Below, piece after piece: positions 25,155 through 36,832 of a DNA stretch of 64,000 nucleotides. How positions within the stretch are numbered: the stretch's first letter is position 1; each line of letters opens with the position of its first letter. The notes under the pieces were generated by a model that was not told the DNA's origin, ran no database searches, and worked only from the letters and a program-made list of their open reading frames with translations. The stretch lies in contig NC_051073.1 in the NCBI RefSeq assembly GCF_004664715.2, positions 61,427,379-61,491,378 of the forward strand, read 5' to 3'. The DNA comes from Peromyscus leucopus. Lineage: Eukaryota > Chordata > Mammalia > Rodentia > Cricetidae. The translations under genes were made by a program, and so were the position numbers.

Positions 25155-26623
25155 AAATCTAAGTGGCAGAAAGCAAGAGTTTCTTGTTTCCGGTATGCAT
25201 TCACTAACTAGCGGGAGGTGGGTTCATCACAGGCACCCGCAATGGAGTCAGCAGCAGCCACCACCTCAGGGCCTGCCAGTTGTTCGGCCGAAGTGTGAAA
25301 CCAAACACAGCTAGCTCTGAGACCGTCCACCTGGAAGTGACATGTCTGGTTGCACTCCATCGGCCAGTTTTCATGCACAGTTCAGTGGCCAGTATCAAAC
25401 CCAGCACCGCCTCTAACTTCAAGGGGGCAGGGTCCTGTTGCTTCTGAGAGGGTTGGCCAGTTGTGAAAGGCCATAATAACAAGCGTAGGAGCCACCAAAG
25501 GCTGTCGGGTAAATAAAGACGAACAGTGTGTGAGGCTCACACAGAAAGATCACTGGGTACAACAAAGAAGGTCGTGAGACCGGGTGGGAAACCAACACAA
25601 ATGTGGGATTCGTTTGGACCACAACAGAGTCTCATGTCCTCGTCTAAATGGAAAGGCTCTTCCCTGCCAACTGCAGTCATTTCTTATCCCCAGACTCAGT
25701 CCCACGGGAACAAAGTAATTGATCACCGGTGATTAGGACTGTGAACTCAAACCTAGTCAAGTTTGATTATCTGTGTGCCTTGTGGCTTTTCCTTGATGAC
25801 ATCCACCAATTCTGTGTCAGAATTTTCACACCACCGAACTGCCAGGCCCGAAGGCAGTCAAACTCATTTTAATAAGCAACAAAGACAAACATAATTAGGG
25901 AGGTAAGTCTGCCACCAAGCCCCTGGAAGCCATGCATTAGGAAGCTAGACAGCGCCTTTGGCTTTGAAGGGCCTGTATTACTGCTCTCTCCAGTTAGTGT
26001 GGGTAGTTATGAGTTAATGGCACATTGGAAAAACCTTTACTCTGACAAATTTACTGGGGAAGTTATTTTCAGGACACAAACGAGGGAAGAAATATTGAAG
26101 AGTAGTGTCTTCTGGAACTGGGAGATGAAAGGTTTAACGTCCAACAGCCAATTAGTGTGAAGCAGCCCATCCGCAGCCTCCCTGGGCTCCACAGTGAATG
26201 CGCCAGCAGCAAGCAGAGGCGTGGCGGCGTCTGTAGCCTGATTAGGCTGGATCTCCTCTTGGGCTGCTGGGGAAGGGAAGGGAAATCCCAGGATTGTTTG
26301 ATCAAATTGCATGAGCACTGGTGCTCCATAAACACAGCTCGGTGTCCTCGTTGTCTGGGAAGTTTACAGGTTTGTTATTAAAAGGGGGCTTCCTACAAAG
26401 AGGGATGGCAGCGTTCCAAACAGGTGAATGGAGAGAATTACAGGCTTTTTCCCTGGCCTCAGTGATGAATGATGCTGCCAAGAAACAGATGAATGCCAGC
26501 AGCGACTCACTTCTCCAGCCAATGACTACAGGAATGATCAGTTCTTCAGGGAGAGCCGGGGGAAGGGGCAGGGATATGGATGGTTCTGCAAATTCATTGA
26601 GGCATTTCAGTCTCTGTTCTTGG

Positions 26624-26628
<5 letters not shown>

Positions 26629-26670
<42 letters not shown>
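26629..26670. repeat. (CA)n microsatellite
   Basis: Uninterrupted CA run of about 42 bases. Confidence 0.97.
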
Positions 26671-26672
<2 letters not shown>

Positions 26673-26717
26673 GTACATATAAATGATTTTGTAGCACATT
26701 TTATTTCAAGCTGCAGG

Positions 26718-27295
26718 TGTTGCTTGAGTTTTCCTGCCTTGCCCACAGTCAGGACAAATCTCTGTCACCCGCCAGTCCCACAGCCGCTCAGACCCAACCA
26801 AGTAAACACAGAGACATTATATTGCTTACAAACTGTATGGCCGTGGCAGGCTTCTTGTTAACTATTCTTATATCTTAAATTAATTCATTTCCATAAATCT
26901 ATATCTTAAAGTAATCCATTTCTACAAATCTATACCTCGCCACGCGGCTGGTGGCTTATCGGCGTCTTCACATGCTGCTGGTCATGGCTGCGGCTGCAGC
27001 GTCTCTGGTCATTGCGGCGGCTGCAGCCAGTCCTTCTGCCTTCCTGTCCTTTTATTTCTCCTCTCTGTTAGTCCCGCCTATCCTTCCTGCCTAGCCACAG
27101 CCGATCAGGTTTTATTTATTAACCAATCAGAACAACTTGACATACAGACCATCCCCCAGCACAGCCAAGTGCAGACCATCTCAAACACCTGCACTCAGGC
27201 CCATGGTCCTAATCATCCTCTATACGGACCTGTTGGGTAATGCCACAAAGAACCCAAGAAGGGCTCCCACAGGACATACAGATCATCCCACAGCA
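26718..27295 (-). mobile_element. 3' LTR of a retroviral remnant (mys/MYSERV-like)
   Basis: On the + strand the unit runs TGTTGCTTGAG to ATCCCACAGCA, so on the minus strand it is a TG...CA LTR. A polypurine tract adjoins it at the internal side, which makes this the 3' LTR. Within it, on the minus strand, a CCAATC-like ATTGGTTAATAAATAAAA carries a polyadenylation signal. It is mosaic: an apparent LTR end occurs at 27161 (CCCCCAGCA) and again at 27295 (CCCACAGCA), with about 134 bases between that resemble the right part of the LTR at 34202. A 31-bp unit around TATCTTAAATTAATTC is duplicated at 26871-26932. The family name is a recollection; the LTR identity is firmer. Confidence 0.75.
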
Positions 27296-27315
27296 CTTCC
27301 CCTTTTCTTTTTTTT
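27296..27315 (-). other. Polypurine tract
   Basis: The minus strand reads an unbroken purine run ending AAAAGGGGAAG directly against the LTR's TG. This is the expected plus-strand primer position. Confidence 0.75.
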
Positions 27316-28549
27316 AAAAAGGAAGGTTTTAACTTTTACACATCTCCAAAGCCAGCTTGGTATATTTGGGAATTTGGGCGTAGCTTCTCTTAACTACTTC
27401 CTGCTGGAGGGGGGGCGCTGTATCTTATGGAGACGCAAAGAATATTTAAGGATCATGGAGTAGTCCGTGAGGCCGTATCGTCTGAGCCAGTTGCCTTGAA
27501 ACGATTCTGGATGTTGGATCATCTGGGCCATGGTGTCATCGGAGACCTTTCAGGTGGTCTTGGCTGGTCAAACCTGATGTGTCTTAATCTGGAACAAATC
27601 CATAGCCTCTGGCTTTCTGTGGAAACAAAAGCAGAGTCTCCTTTCCAAAGTAACACATCCTTATATCCAAATTTTAAAGTCAAGATATCTTTAATATATA
27701 CATATTGGTTTAACTCAACATCTTTTACGATCAAATGTTTTTCTGCAGTTAAAAATCCCAAAGACAATATAATCCAAACTCTCTGTGTGATATCCATCTT
27801 TACATGGCTTATTTTTTATATTACTTTTACTTTCTCTTTAAAGACTTTATTTTTTTAAACTTTCTATTTCTTTATATAACTGTCTATGTTCCTTTTCCTC
27901 TCTCTTCTAAGCCTATGTACATTTTTACACACATTGTAAAGCATTTAAAGTCTTGTTCCATCTCAATCTGTCTTATTGCAAACTTATTGCTTTAAACTGT
28001 AGCCTTCTAAGCCTGAAACAGCTCTGTGGCTGCTGGCTCCGCCCCCTTCAGCTTCCCAACATGCGGTGGTACGTTTTCCACCAGCTCTGGGAGCCATCGT
28101 GGGTCTGTGCTTTTATCCAAGCAGCGTGTAGCCCAGAAACCTTTTTTGTTTTGTAACTAGCAAAGGCTAAATCCACCACGCAGCTTAATGTGCCACTTGC
28201 AGAGGCCTCATTCCCGCCATACTGCAGGTCAAGCACACATGCCAGGAACCTGCCAGTAACTCAAACCGGCGGCTGCCGCTCGTTTGAGAGAGAGAATTAG
28301 GAACTGTGGGGCGTTTACCAACGTCACCGTTCCTGGAGAACTTACCGATGTCACTGCTCCGTGTGTTGAGTTCTGAATCCTCTTTACCACCACACGAGGA
28401 TTCTTCTCAGATCACACTTTATTGGAGCGCCTCTTGGTTAAGGGACTTTGTCTTTAGTATTTTTTTTTTTCATAACACCGGCCTTTATCCCTGTTCATTT
28501 GTCCTTTTTCTTTAGTCCCTCTTTTTTTTTTCTTCCCTTTTTTTCTTTA

Positions 28550-28567
28550 GCCCCACGTTGGGCGCCA
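28550..28567 (-). other. Primer-binding site, tRNA-Lys type
   Basis: The minus strand reads TGGCGCCCAACGTGGGGC, the 18-base complement of a lysine tRNA 3' end used by class II (betaretrovirus-like) endogenous elements. A two-base spacer separates it from TG/CA at 28570, where the 5' LTR should end. Confidence 0.85.
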
Positions 28568-29335
28568 TTTGTAGTCCTTTCCTGTTTAGTCTTGTTTTAC
28601 TACTGAATTAGGCCGGTGATTCTTCTTTTGGGGGAGGTCACAGAGCCCTATCATGTAAAATGAAGCTTGTGGGTCCTCTCCCCCAGAGGAATGTATACAC
28701 AAGCTCTTTAAATACTTTCACGGGAAACAATACAGTGCAAATCCTGATATTCATCCTCCCCCATTTCAGAGCTCAAGAACTTGATAACTTTTTAAAATCA
28801 AGAACAAGTCATTGAGAGTCGGCGGTTATGCTGGATGGGTGGGCCTGCAGTGAGAGGTGGACAAAAACAGAGAAGACTATGTCCCCCAGAACTTCCCAAG
28901 GGAAACAGATGTTAAACGTAGGACTTCACCCATAAACATGTAATTACAAACCAATAGTCTCATGTCAACACAGCAAGGAATGCTTCGGCCAGGGTAAAGA
29001 GGCAGGGGTGGGTTCTGATGAGGAGGGAGATCAGGTGCATTGCTCATTAGCAGTCAGCATTGGTCTGACAAGCTCACTGTTCACTCCTTGAAAATCATGA
29101 ATAATATGTGAATTAACTGATGTGATGTACATTAAGTCCTAGGTATATCAAATTATATCTAAAATTATTAGCTCGTAAGTTACTCATTTATCTTCTCTTC
29201 CCTGTGTCCACTGTTTATCTACTGATGAAATATATAATTCTAGCTAAGAAGGCAGTTACCAAAGGTATTCATTTTCTAGGAATGTTATAGCAAATACCAC
29301 AGCCAGTGTGCCTTAAACGTCAGAAATTTAAAGAA

Positions 29336-29415
29336 ACTGGGGATGCAGCTCACTGGTAGAGCACTTGCCCAGCATGCTCAAGGGCTGGGATTCTACCCCC
29401 AGCAACACCATCACA
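29336..29415 (+). mobile_element. ID-type SINE
   Basis: ACTGGGGATGCAGCTCACTG, GTAGAGCACTTGCCCAGCAT and GGGATTCTACCCCCAGCAAC form the tRNA-Ala-like ID head with A-box and B-box-like segments. It ends in a short CA/A-rich tail. Not a tRNA gene: no cloverleaf acceptor stem. Confidence 0.85.
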
Positions 29416-29609
29416 ACAAAGTCAGAAATGTGTCATCTCGCAGTTCTGGCTGTGTGGACACGAGAGCGCGGTGCCAGCAGACTGGGTTTTCTGAGCCTCT
29501 CTCCGTGTCCTCTTTCTCGGTGTGCCCTCAAGTAGCCTTTGCCTTGTGAATGCGCACACAACCCTGGTGTGTCTCCCCATCCTGATCTCCTTTATAAGAC
29601 ATGGGTGAG

Positions 29610-29773
29610 CCGGGCGGTGGTGGCGCACGCCTTTCATCCCAGCACTCGGGAGGCAGAGCCAGGTGGATCTCTGTGAGTTCGAGGCCAGCCTGGGCTACCA
29701 AGTGAGTCCAGGAAAGGCGCAAAGCTACACAGAGAAACCCTGTCTGGAAAAAACAAAAAAAAAAAAAAAAAAA
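29610..29773 (+). mobile_element. B1 SINE, very young
   Basis: Near-consensus B1 with an A tail, flanked by a perfect 14-bp target duplication AAGACATGGGTGAG at 29596-29609 and 29774-29787. It is nearly identical to the copy at 24982, differing by a few bases, so it may be polymorphic between individuals. Confidence 0.95.
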
Positions 29774-30926
29774 AAGACATGGGTGAGATTGGTCTGAGTA
29801 CCACATTAATGGCTGCATTTTAAATTATTACTTTAACAACCCTCCCCCGAAATGTGAACACATGCTGAGAGGCTAGACCTGGGAGTTTCAACGTGGGGAT
29901 GTGAGTTTAATTTAGTACATAATCCGGAAATAACTGCTTAAGTCCTGGGTGGAAAAGTCAGAAACTTCTTTGGTTTTGTTTATGAATTGGTACCAATAGA
30001 GCCCACCGATTAAACACACTGGGAGTGTGGGAATAGTGCCTTGCTCAGTGAGTACAGGAACAAATCTGGAAGAAAAAGGCTAAAGCTGATTATTGCAGAT
30101 TTTTCTCATAGCATGGGTTTTTGGGTTTTTGTTTTGTTTTGTTTCTGATCAACAATGATGATGACTCTCACCTTCTTAAACCCATTAGGAAAATGTCCTC
30201 TGGTTCCCTACAATGCCTCAAAAAGCCAGGTTTCCTGAGCCCTCTGGGACCTTCTCTTCCTTAATTTCGCCTTCTTCATTACTTAATTTTGAATTCTCCA
30301 TTCCTTGAGTGGGCCTTCTCTGCTGGGAGTGAGGGTAGCTGGAAGTCAGTCCGAGTGTAGTCTACATAGAACAATCACGTAGCCATCTGTGTATGGTTCT
30401 TCATGAGACAGGCCCTCACAGGAGCCTGGATAAATGCAAAACAGCCTTATTTACACTTTTAATTAGCTGGTTCTTTGGGAAGAAATGAGTTGCTAATAGC
30501 TTCTGTCTGGAGTTTTAAAATATGAAACAGTATTCATTTTCTGTTGTTATGATGGCTAAGAGGATTCGTTGTAGTGACACACGATGTGCATCTGGGCAGT
30601 AGGAAGCCTTTCCCTAGCATGTTTCATAGCCGCTTCAATGCTATTAATTCACTTAGTAGAGGCAAATACTGCATTTGATGATGTGTGAATCAAGCTACTT
30701 GGAGAAAAATTTGTGGTGGTCTGTTTTGAGGGAAAGTTACAATCAACAACCCCCAAGGAAAAGCTGTTTCTGCTACACAAGACAAAATGACTGTAGGCAG
30801 GTGACTCTTCTGTCCACTCAGACATATTGCTGTGGGGTGGTCTGTCATTACTGTTTGTGGTTGCCTCAAATCAGAGTTCTATTGCACTTCCTATAGCAGC
30901 AGAATTTCTAGATTTGAATGGAAACA

Positions 30927-30954
30927 TGCACACACACACACACACACACACACA
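30927..30954. repeat. (CA)n microsatellite
   Basis: Fourteen or so CA units. Confidence 0.95.
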
Positions 30955-31118
30955 TCTGCACACACATGAACACGTATTTACACACTAGTATAAGTGTGAA
31001 TAGCAAAGCACCTTTGTAATCCTAGAGGGGGGAAAAGGAAGAGCAGGATGAAGAGGAGGAAGGGACAAACATTATATGCATCTCTGCAAACTAGAATCAC
31101 GTAGAAAGCTGGGTAAAA

Positions 31119-31219
31119 GTAAGTTTTTCTCTTCTCCTCCTCCCCTTCTTTTCCTCCTCCTCTTCTCCTTCCTCCTCCTCCTGTTCCTCCTCCTCTTCCT
31201 CTTTCTCTTCCTCCTGTCC
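31119..31219. repeat. CT-rich polypyrimidine tract
   Basis: About 100 bases of TCC, CTT and TCCTCC units with only isolated purines. Frames on both strands through it are repeat artefacts. Confidence 0.95.
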
Positions 31220-32169
31220 TGGAAAATCAAGATCACTGGGAGTGGGTCCCTGAGAGCATGTATTTTTAACAAGTTCCCCAAATAATTTATGTTCACATTG
31301 CAGTAAAAGACTCTCATTCTGTACCACTTATGTGTATAAAATAGTTACTCCCTAAAACAAAATATCTCAATACCCAAAAGATATCCAATGTGATAGCTCA
31401 AGGAGCTGTGTGGACCTACTCTGCATTGAAACTAGAGAAAATTCTTTGAAAATAATGGTTAAAGTCTCTGGAAAGAATCCTAAATTCATACAGAAAATAA
31501 AGAAATATGTATTTAAAAAACACTTAAAAACTCACTAAGAACAGTATCCATGGTGTTTGAGTTAAGGTCCCTTCCCTCCTCTGCCCTCCCTGTTCAGTAG
31601 GATGAAAATCACTCCATACTGCTTACAACCATGATGGCAGGGCCTTCCAGCTAAAGGACTGTCTTCCCAGGCAGGACATTTCTAATCCTGTCCCCAAACC
31701 ACCTGTGCTAAGGTTTGGGTATGGGTAAGTGTGGCCTAGACGTGTATATCTAGTCTCATACAAAGCCCTAATTCAGGGAATAGCAACTGTACTCTGGGGG
31801 CAATACTGTGAGAATATTAGGGTATCTCCTTGCTGAGAGAGACAAGAGATTACTCACCTATTCCCCTGAAAAGTTTGCTCCCAAAATGGAGTTACCACCT
31901 AGGAAAGCACACCACTGCCTCCAGCCCCAACCCTAGAGCCATGGATGGCTCAGAGATTTGACTTCAGGGTAGAAACATACTATACAAAATCAAGTCCCAA
32001 ATCTTTCCCCAATGGAAATGACTTTGTCTACAATAGAGATTGCAGACATTTAAGGCAATAGAGCTTTTAAAAGGGCCCTTGGGAGGACCTGGTAAAAGAC
32101 AGGATTGGAGATATAGACCTGATAGTTTACCACAGTAAACTGGGGAAAGAAAAATCACAAAAGAAATTC

Positions 32170-33440
32170 CTTATACTGGAAGCAAGTGATCCCCAAAAGT
32201 AATTTGAATCTACCATACTGTAAAGGACAAAGTATGTACATATTTCCTCTCCTACCTTCTCTTGACTGATTTTAAAAGCAATTGTATAAAGAATATGTAT
32301 TGTTGGACCTATTACATAGAAATGTAGCAAATTTGTAAGTAATCTCACTAAGGAGATATGTGGATAAAGATCTGTTTTGTCAAAAGAAACATCTCCAGGT
32401 AGTAACTGGAATCCACAGGATCAAATGAAAACATGTAGAAATGATAAGTAAGGGTGCCAATAAACAAAGCTATAGCATACGTTAACTCGCCTTTTCTATC
32501 TCAGCCTCCATAGACATACAATTATAAAAAGTGGTAATTATGGCAATTGAATGTTAGGCTTGAAGCATTTATGAGTGTAATATGTACAGGAACAATGCCA
32601 CAATACATAGGGAATGGGCATAAAGCTCTCTCCAGGAGAAACGTTTTTATGTTCACTGAATTAAATAGTATATATCAGAAGCTGATTCTGATAAGATGTT
32701 TCTTGGGTAACTAGGAAGATAAGTTAAAAATAGTGAAAAATCAATCCGTAAAGAGATATTAAAATGCTACATTAGAAAATAACCTGTTAGTACAGAAGTG
32801 TAGGAGGAATAGAGGTGTAGGAAGAAATGTGTGACATATGGGGGGAAAAGGAAATAACAAATGTATGTTCAGCTGTGTCAATAATGGCATTAGGAGCGGG
32901 TGAGATGACTCAGGGTAATGCTTGCTGGGCAAACATCAGGACCTGAGTTTGGATCTTCAGCATCATGTAAAAGGATGAGAATTTCAGCGTGCACTAGTAA
33001 TTCCAGCACTGAGGAGGCATAGGAAGGTGCATTACTGGAACTCCCTGCCTGGCTTGTCTAGCTAAATTGGTGATCTCTAGGTTCAGTGAGAGACACTACC
33101 TCAAAAAATAAGGTGGAGAGCAACCGAGGAAGACACCCCATGTTGACCTTTTACCTACACACACATAGGCTTACTACACACTAGCATGCACTTGTACACA
33201 CACATGAATATATTCATATACTCAGACAACACATAGACACATGAAAACAATGGCATTGAAAGTGAAACTATTAAACAAAGGTGCAGATGGTCTGGTTTTA
33301 GAACGCCAAGATCCAAATGTGTGCTTTCTACAGGAAATACACTTGAGATTCAAAGATTCAAAGATACAGTGGTTATATATACAAGGATGGAAAAACATCC
33401 AGCCGTCATCTAAAGTAACAATACAGATTTACATCAACAC
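32170..33440 (+). mobile_element. Ancient L1 fragment (L1M-type), interrupted
   Basis: TTTTAAAAGCAATTGTATAA with GTATTGTTGGACCTATTAC, and later GATCCAAATGTGTGCTTTC with GATTCAAAGATACAGTGG and AAGGATGGAAAAACATCC, resemble old mammalian L1 sequence in the same order. The last part still reads as protein with L1 ORF2-like features (DPNVCFLQEIHLRF, QGWKNI). It is split by a B4 SINE at 32893-33243. The left boundary is approximate. Confidence 0.6.
32893..33243 (+). mobile_element. B4-like SINE inserted in an ancient L1
   Basis: Starts with a tRNA-type head (GGGTGAGATGACTCAGGG), then a B1-like middle (GTAATTCCAGCACTGAGGAG), TTGGTGATCTCTAGGTTCAG and CCTCAAAAAATAAGGTGGAG, then a CACACA-rich end. AATGGCATT occurs on both sides (about 32884 and 33249), consistent with a target duplication. 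Confidence 0.8.
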
Positions 33441-34201
33441 GCCTCCCTTGTGCCATACTGGCTAAACATGTGTTGTAGGCCCAACATGAACAGGTGTCTC
33501 CAGGAATTACTTGTCTTGGTGGCCTTTAAAGTTCATGTGACCTGAGTTTCTTTGTTGAGTTTCTGATCCTAAAGGTGGAAGTGGAGTGGCTGAGGTGTGT
33601 TCCTTACTGACAAGAGTAAGAGCCATCTATTTTCTAGGGTTTACGCTTGAGCTCCTTAGGCAGAGAACCTAAGATTGCAAAGTGCTGAAGGTCATGCCAG
33701 CCAGCCTATTCTTACCAGTCAAGTTCAACAGGATGCAGTGTTTGTATCTCTACGAACAGCCTTGTGGGTGGAATTTCCCTTTTCTGGCCACTCAGTAGGA
33801 GGAATAGATTTTATGTTCTGATCAGCCCTGGACCCATTTATGATCTTTGTTCTTGGTTACACCATCAACATTTAACTAGACCAGGGAGGAGAGCAGAACA
33901 GAGCATGCTCAGAACTCAGCCACGGGAAAGTGTTTGCCTGCCTGGAGGGCAACAGGACTCAACTCTTACTGTTTGCTCCGCTACCTGAGAGCTTAAAAAA
34001 AAAACAAAAACATACTGTATTTGGTTCCTGCTACCCTAGATTGTAGTTTAACTGTAGATACTGGGCCCCAGAAAATCTATACAAGACTGGGAATCAATTA
34101 GAGAATCACCAGTCCATCGTGAAGAAATTAAACAGCTGCCACTAGACCTGAGTCAAACTCTACAGCTGATTATTATTACCTTGTAGAGTTTGTTGGAGAG
34201 T

Positions 34202-34500
34202 TGTGGGAGGCCAGCTCCCACATTTATTTACCCCAGGGACACTTGAAGAGTGAGGGATAAGAGATTTAGATAGAAATATAGAGGGGAGAGACAGTTGGAA
34301 AACACAGGATAGCCTTCGGAGGGCCTGGGTCAAAACCCACCAGCCCCTTCTGCCTCTTCTAAAGGGCTTTTAAGGGAATGCCAAGGGGTGGAGCAAAAGA
34401 CCTCCCCCCAGCACAGCCAAGTGAAGACCATTCCAGACATCTGATGACCTTGCATGTGGTCAAGCCATCCCCTAATGCAGTCCTGCTGTTTAAAGCAAGC
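34202..34500 (+). mobile_element. LTR, IAP-like by its start
   Basis: Begins TGTGGGAGGCCAGCTCCCAC, an inverted-repeat U3 start reminiscent of IAP LTRs. It continues with GAGGGATAAGAGATTTAG, AGGGCTTTTAAGGGAATGCC and CACAGCCAAGTGAAGACC. The right part resembles the inserted block 27162-27290 of the other retroviral remnant. The right boundary is uncertain and no internal region adjoins, so it is probably a solo or truncated LTR. Confidence 0.55.
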
Positions 34501-34561
34501 TCAGATCTCACTAGGAAACTTTGTGGGCTCTTACAGAGAGTGGAGCCCACCCTGCCTCAAT

Positions 34562-34583
34562 ACCACCACCACCACCACCACCA
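34562..34583. repeat. (ACC)n trinucleotide repeat
   Basis: Seven CCA/ACC units. Confidence 0.95.
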
Positions 34584-35942
34584 CAATGGAAAGAGCTTCC
34601 AGGAGAACACCTGCCTGTCCTCACCCTTCCCTCTTGCTCCCCACCAATGCTTCTGATGCCCTTTTTGCCTTTGTGCACTGGTCCCTAGTCAGCCCTGCTT
34701 GGGTAGGAAACACGGGTGTCCTTGGGCGTGGGAAGAGCATCTCACCATCACTCCAATGCTCTGCACTGGCTCCCATACCTGCTGCTCAGCCATTGGCCCA
34801 GGTTGATTTTGAAAAGCTGCTTCAAGCTAGCACTCAGGGCTTGGATGACAGCTTAGACCTCTAGCGTGTGTTTGGCATCGGCCTGGCTCAGTCTTCTCTC
34901 TTGATAGTTATCTGGTCCTAGATTGTTTCCCCCTCTGCCTAACTACTGTTTAGAGTAGTCTGAGATGCTCAAACCTCTGACGTCTCTTTTCTCATTGTCA
35001 TCCATTGTTCTCTGAGGACTCTCTATCCTCCTGGTTTTTTCCCTAGGCTGTTCGTAAAGTATTCTCTGGGTTTTCCTCCCAAGGCTCCCTCAGCTCACCT
35101 ACACATTTCCACATACTGATCTGCAGGACTGCCTGCTCACTTCTGGGTCTGCAGATGCCAAGGGGTTAATTTGTGTGAAATCCAGCCGACACTGATACAT
35201 GCCTCTTCTTTGCAGTCCCCTGGAGTTGAATGAAAGGCATGAAATGGTCCATGAAACCTAGTGTGTCAGACGAGATAATGTACACCAAAGGCCTTAACCT
35301 GCCAAGCAGGACACTTGTGAAAAGTGTCAGAGGTAAAAAGCAGCTGCAATGTTCCTGTGCCATTGTGGCCATGGTCAACACTGGCCAGGAGCCCGTGTAA
35401 TGGGCAGAGACTGATCAAGGGCACAGAAGTGAAGCATTTGCAAATCAGATATTTACAAAGTGTGAGAGGTCAGGACCAAGTGGACTGATGGGAGGGGACA
35501 GTGAAAAGCAGAGGTCAGAGTTCATGACACAGCTGAAGGGCTGGAAATAAGGAAATTAGCAAGTTCTCTTGATGCCCATCTCAAAGCATGGCCAGAGTCT
35601 GGCCTCTTGTCACCCTACTCTAAGCCAGCATCAGCTTCTGCAACATCTGCATCTTGCTCATCTGCCCTAGCAAACCCGCATTTCCTGTTGTTTTTTGATT
35701 CTGGTGGCTGTTGCTCCACTGCTCCCCGTCTATGGGGAGCCTCTCCTTCCAGATAGCCACATGCTTCCCTCTCCCACTTCCCCCAGGGACAGGTCCAGGT
35801 ATCACTGCTTGAGAAGCATGCCCTGGCTCTCTGTCTCTTGTAGCACCACCCAACCTCTTATGCTCTATTCTTCCCCAGCTATATTTTGCATGGTACTAAA
35901 ATACATGCCTAGTAGATCCTTGTTAGCTTACTCTCTGATGTT

Positions 35943-36335
35943 CTTTTTTTTTAAATTTTATTTATTTTATTTTACAATACCATTCAGTTCTACATATCAA
36001 CCACGGGTTCCCCTATTCTCCCCCTCCCACCCCCTCCCGTTACCCCCCAGCCCACCTCCCATTCCCACCTCCTCAGGGCAAATCCTCCCCAAGGACTGCA
36101 ATCAACCTGGTAGACTCAGTCCAGGCAGGTCCAGTCCTTCCTCCCAGACTGAGCCAAGTGTCCTGCATAAGCTCCAGGTTTCAGACAGCCAACTCATGCA
36201 ATGAGCACAGGACTTGGTCCACTGCCTAGTTGCTCCCAAACTGATCAAGCAATCAACTGTCACACCTATTCAGAGGCCTGAATCCAGCTGGGGCCCTCAG
36301 CTTTGTTCATAGTTCATATTTCCTTTCATTTGCTA
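35943..36335 (-). mobile_element. L1 3' end, truncated
   Basis: Poly-T start, TTACAATACCATTCAGTTC, CCACCTCCCATTCCCACCTC, CCTGGTAGACTCAGTCCAGG and ACTCATGCAATGAGCACAGG match the antisense 3' end of a cricetid L1 as I know it. The C-rich run near 36018-36060 is the complement of the G-rich polypurine segment of the L1 3' UTR. It lacks the ORFs. Confidence 0.8.
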
Positions 36336-36689
36336 TTTTTTTGCTGCAATAGTATTGATTCATTATAAGCACAGGCTGGAAGAAGTCTACCTCCAGGCCT
36401 TTTGCCCATTCTAGAAAGTGATCTGTTCCAGAGGTCAAGGGCCAACGGAAACCTTCAAAAGATAGGGACATTTAGCTCTCTCCCAGAGTCTGTTTCCTTG
36501 GGATATGATTCTTTTTTTGTGGGTGGGATATAATTCTTTACATTGGAAAAATGTCACTTCACCATGTCTTATCTCCTGTGAACCATCATAGCATCCATTC
36601 TTGAAAATGAAATATCAATCAAGAACATGTTCTGTATTTCCTTTCTCATGTAGCCTTAGGCAGGGTGTTCAAATTCCTCACCATCTCCT

Positions 36690-36832
36690 CTATACCTGGG
36701 CATATACCCAAGGAATGCTGATTCATACCATAAAGATACATGCTCAGCTGTGTTCATAGCAGCACTATTTGTAATAGCCAGAACCTGGAAACAACCTAGA
36801 TGCCCGTCAACGGAAGAATGGATGAAAAAAAA
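36690..36832 (+). mobile_element. L1 ORF2 3' fragment
   Basis: CTGGGCATATACCCAAGGAA, TGTTCATAGCAGCACTATTT, GTAATAGCCAGAACCTGG and TAGATGCCCGTCAACGGAAG are the well-known last part of L1 ORF2. It is a short relic, interrupted by an A run at the right end. Confidence 0.88.

Larger units (their letters stand above)
27296..28567 (-). mobile_element. Internal region of a retroviral remnant, non-coding
   Basis: Read on the minus strand, this begins at a tRNA-Lys-type primer-binding site (28567 to 28550), continues through a purine-rich leader with a GGTAAGTT donor-like site, and ends in a polypurine tract AAAAGAAAAGGGGAAG next to the LTR. It is only about 1.27 kb, with no gag, pol or env frame: the longest open frames are under 145 codons and match nothing. 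It is therefore a non-autonomous or heavily deleted class II element. The 5' LTR expected to the right of 28569 is not recognisable. Confidence 0.7.

Noticed and set aside
25204..25622. Minus-strand open frames of 92 and 67 codons
   Set aside because: No similarity I recognise. Treated as intron; could be an old LTR or unique DNA.
28570..28975. Candidate 5' LTR running from TG at 28570 to CACAGCA near 28975
   Set aside because: The ends look LTR-like, but the interior shows no resemblance to the 3' LTR at 26718-27295, so I did not annotate it as an LTR.
29336..29415. Possible tRNA gene (A-box and B-box-like sequences)
   Set aside because: Head of an ID SINE. It lacks a foldable acceptor stem. 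The same applies to the B2 and B4 heads.
35695..36204. 169-codon + strand open frame
   Set aside because: Its second half is the antisense strand of an L1 3' end, Pro-rich because of the C-rich tract. Not a gene.
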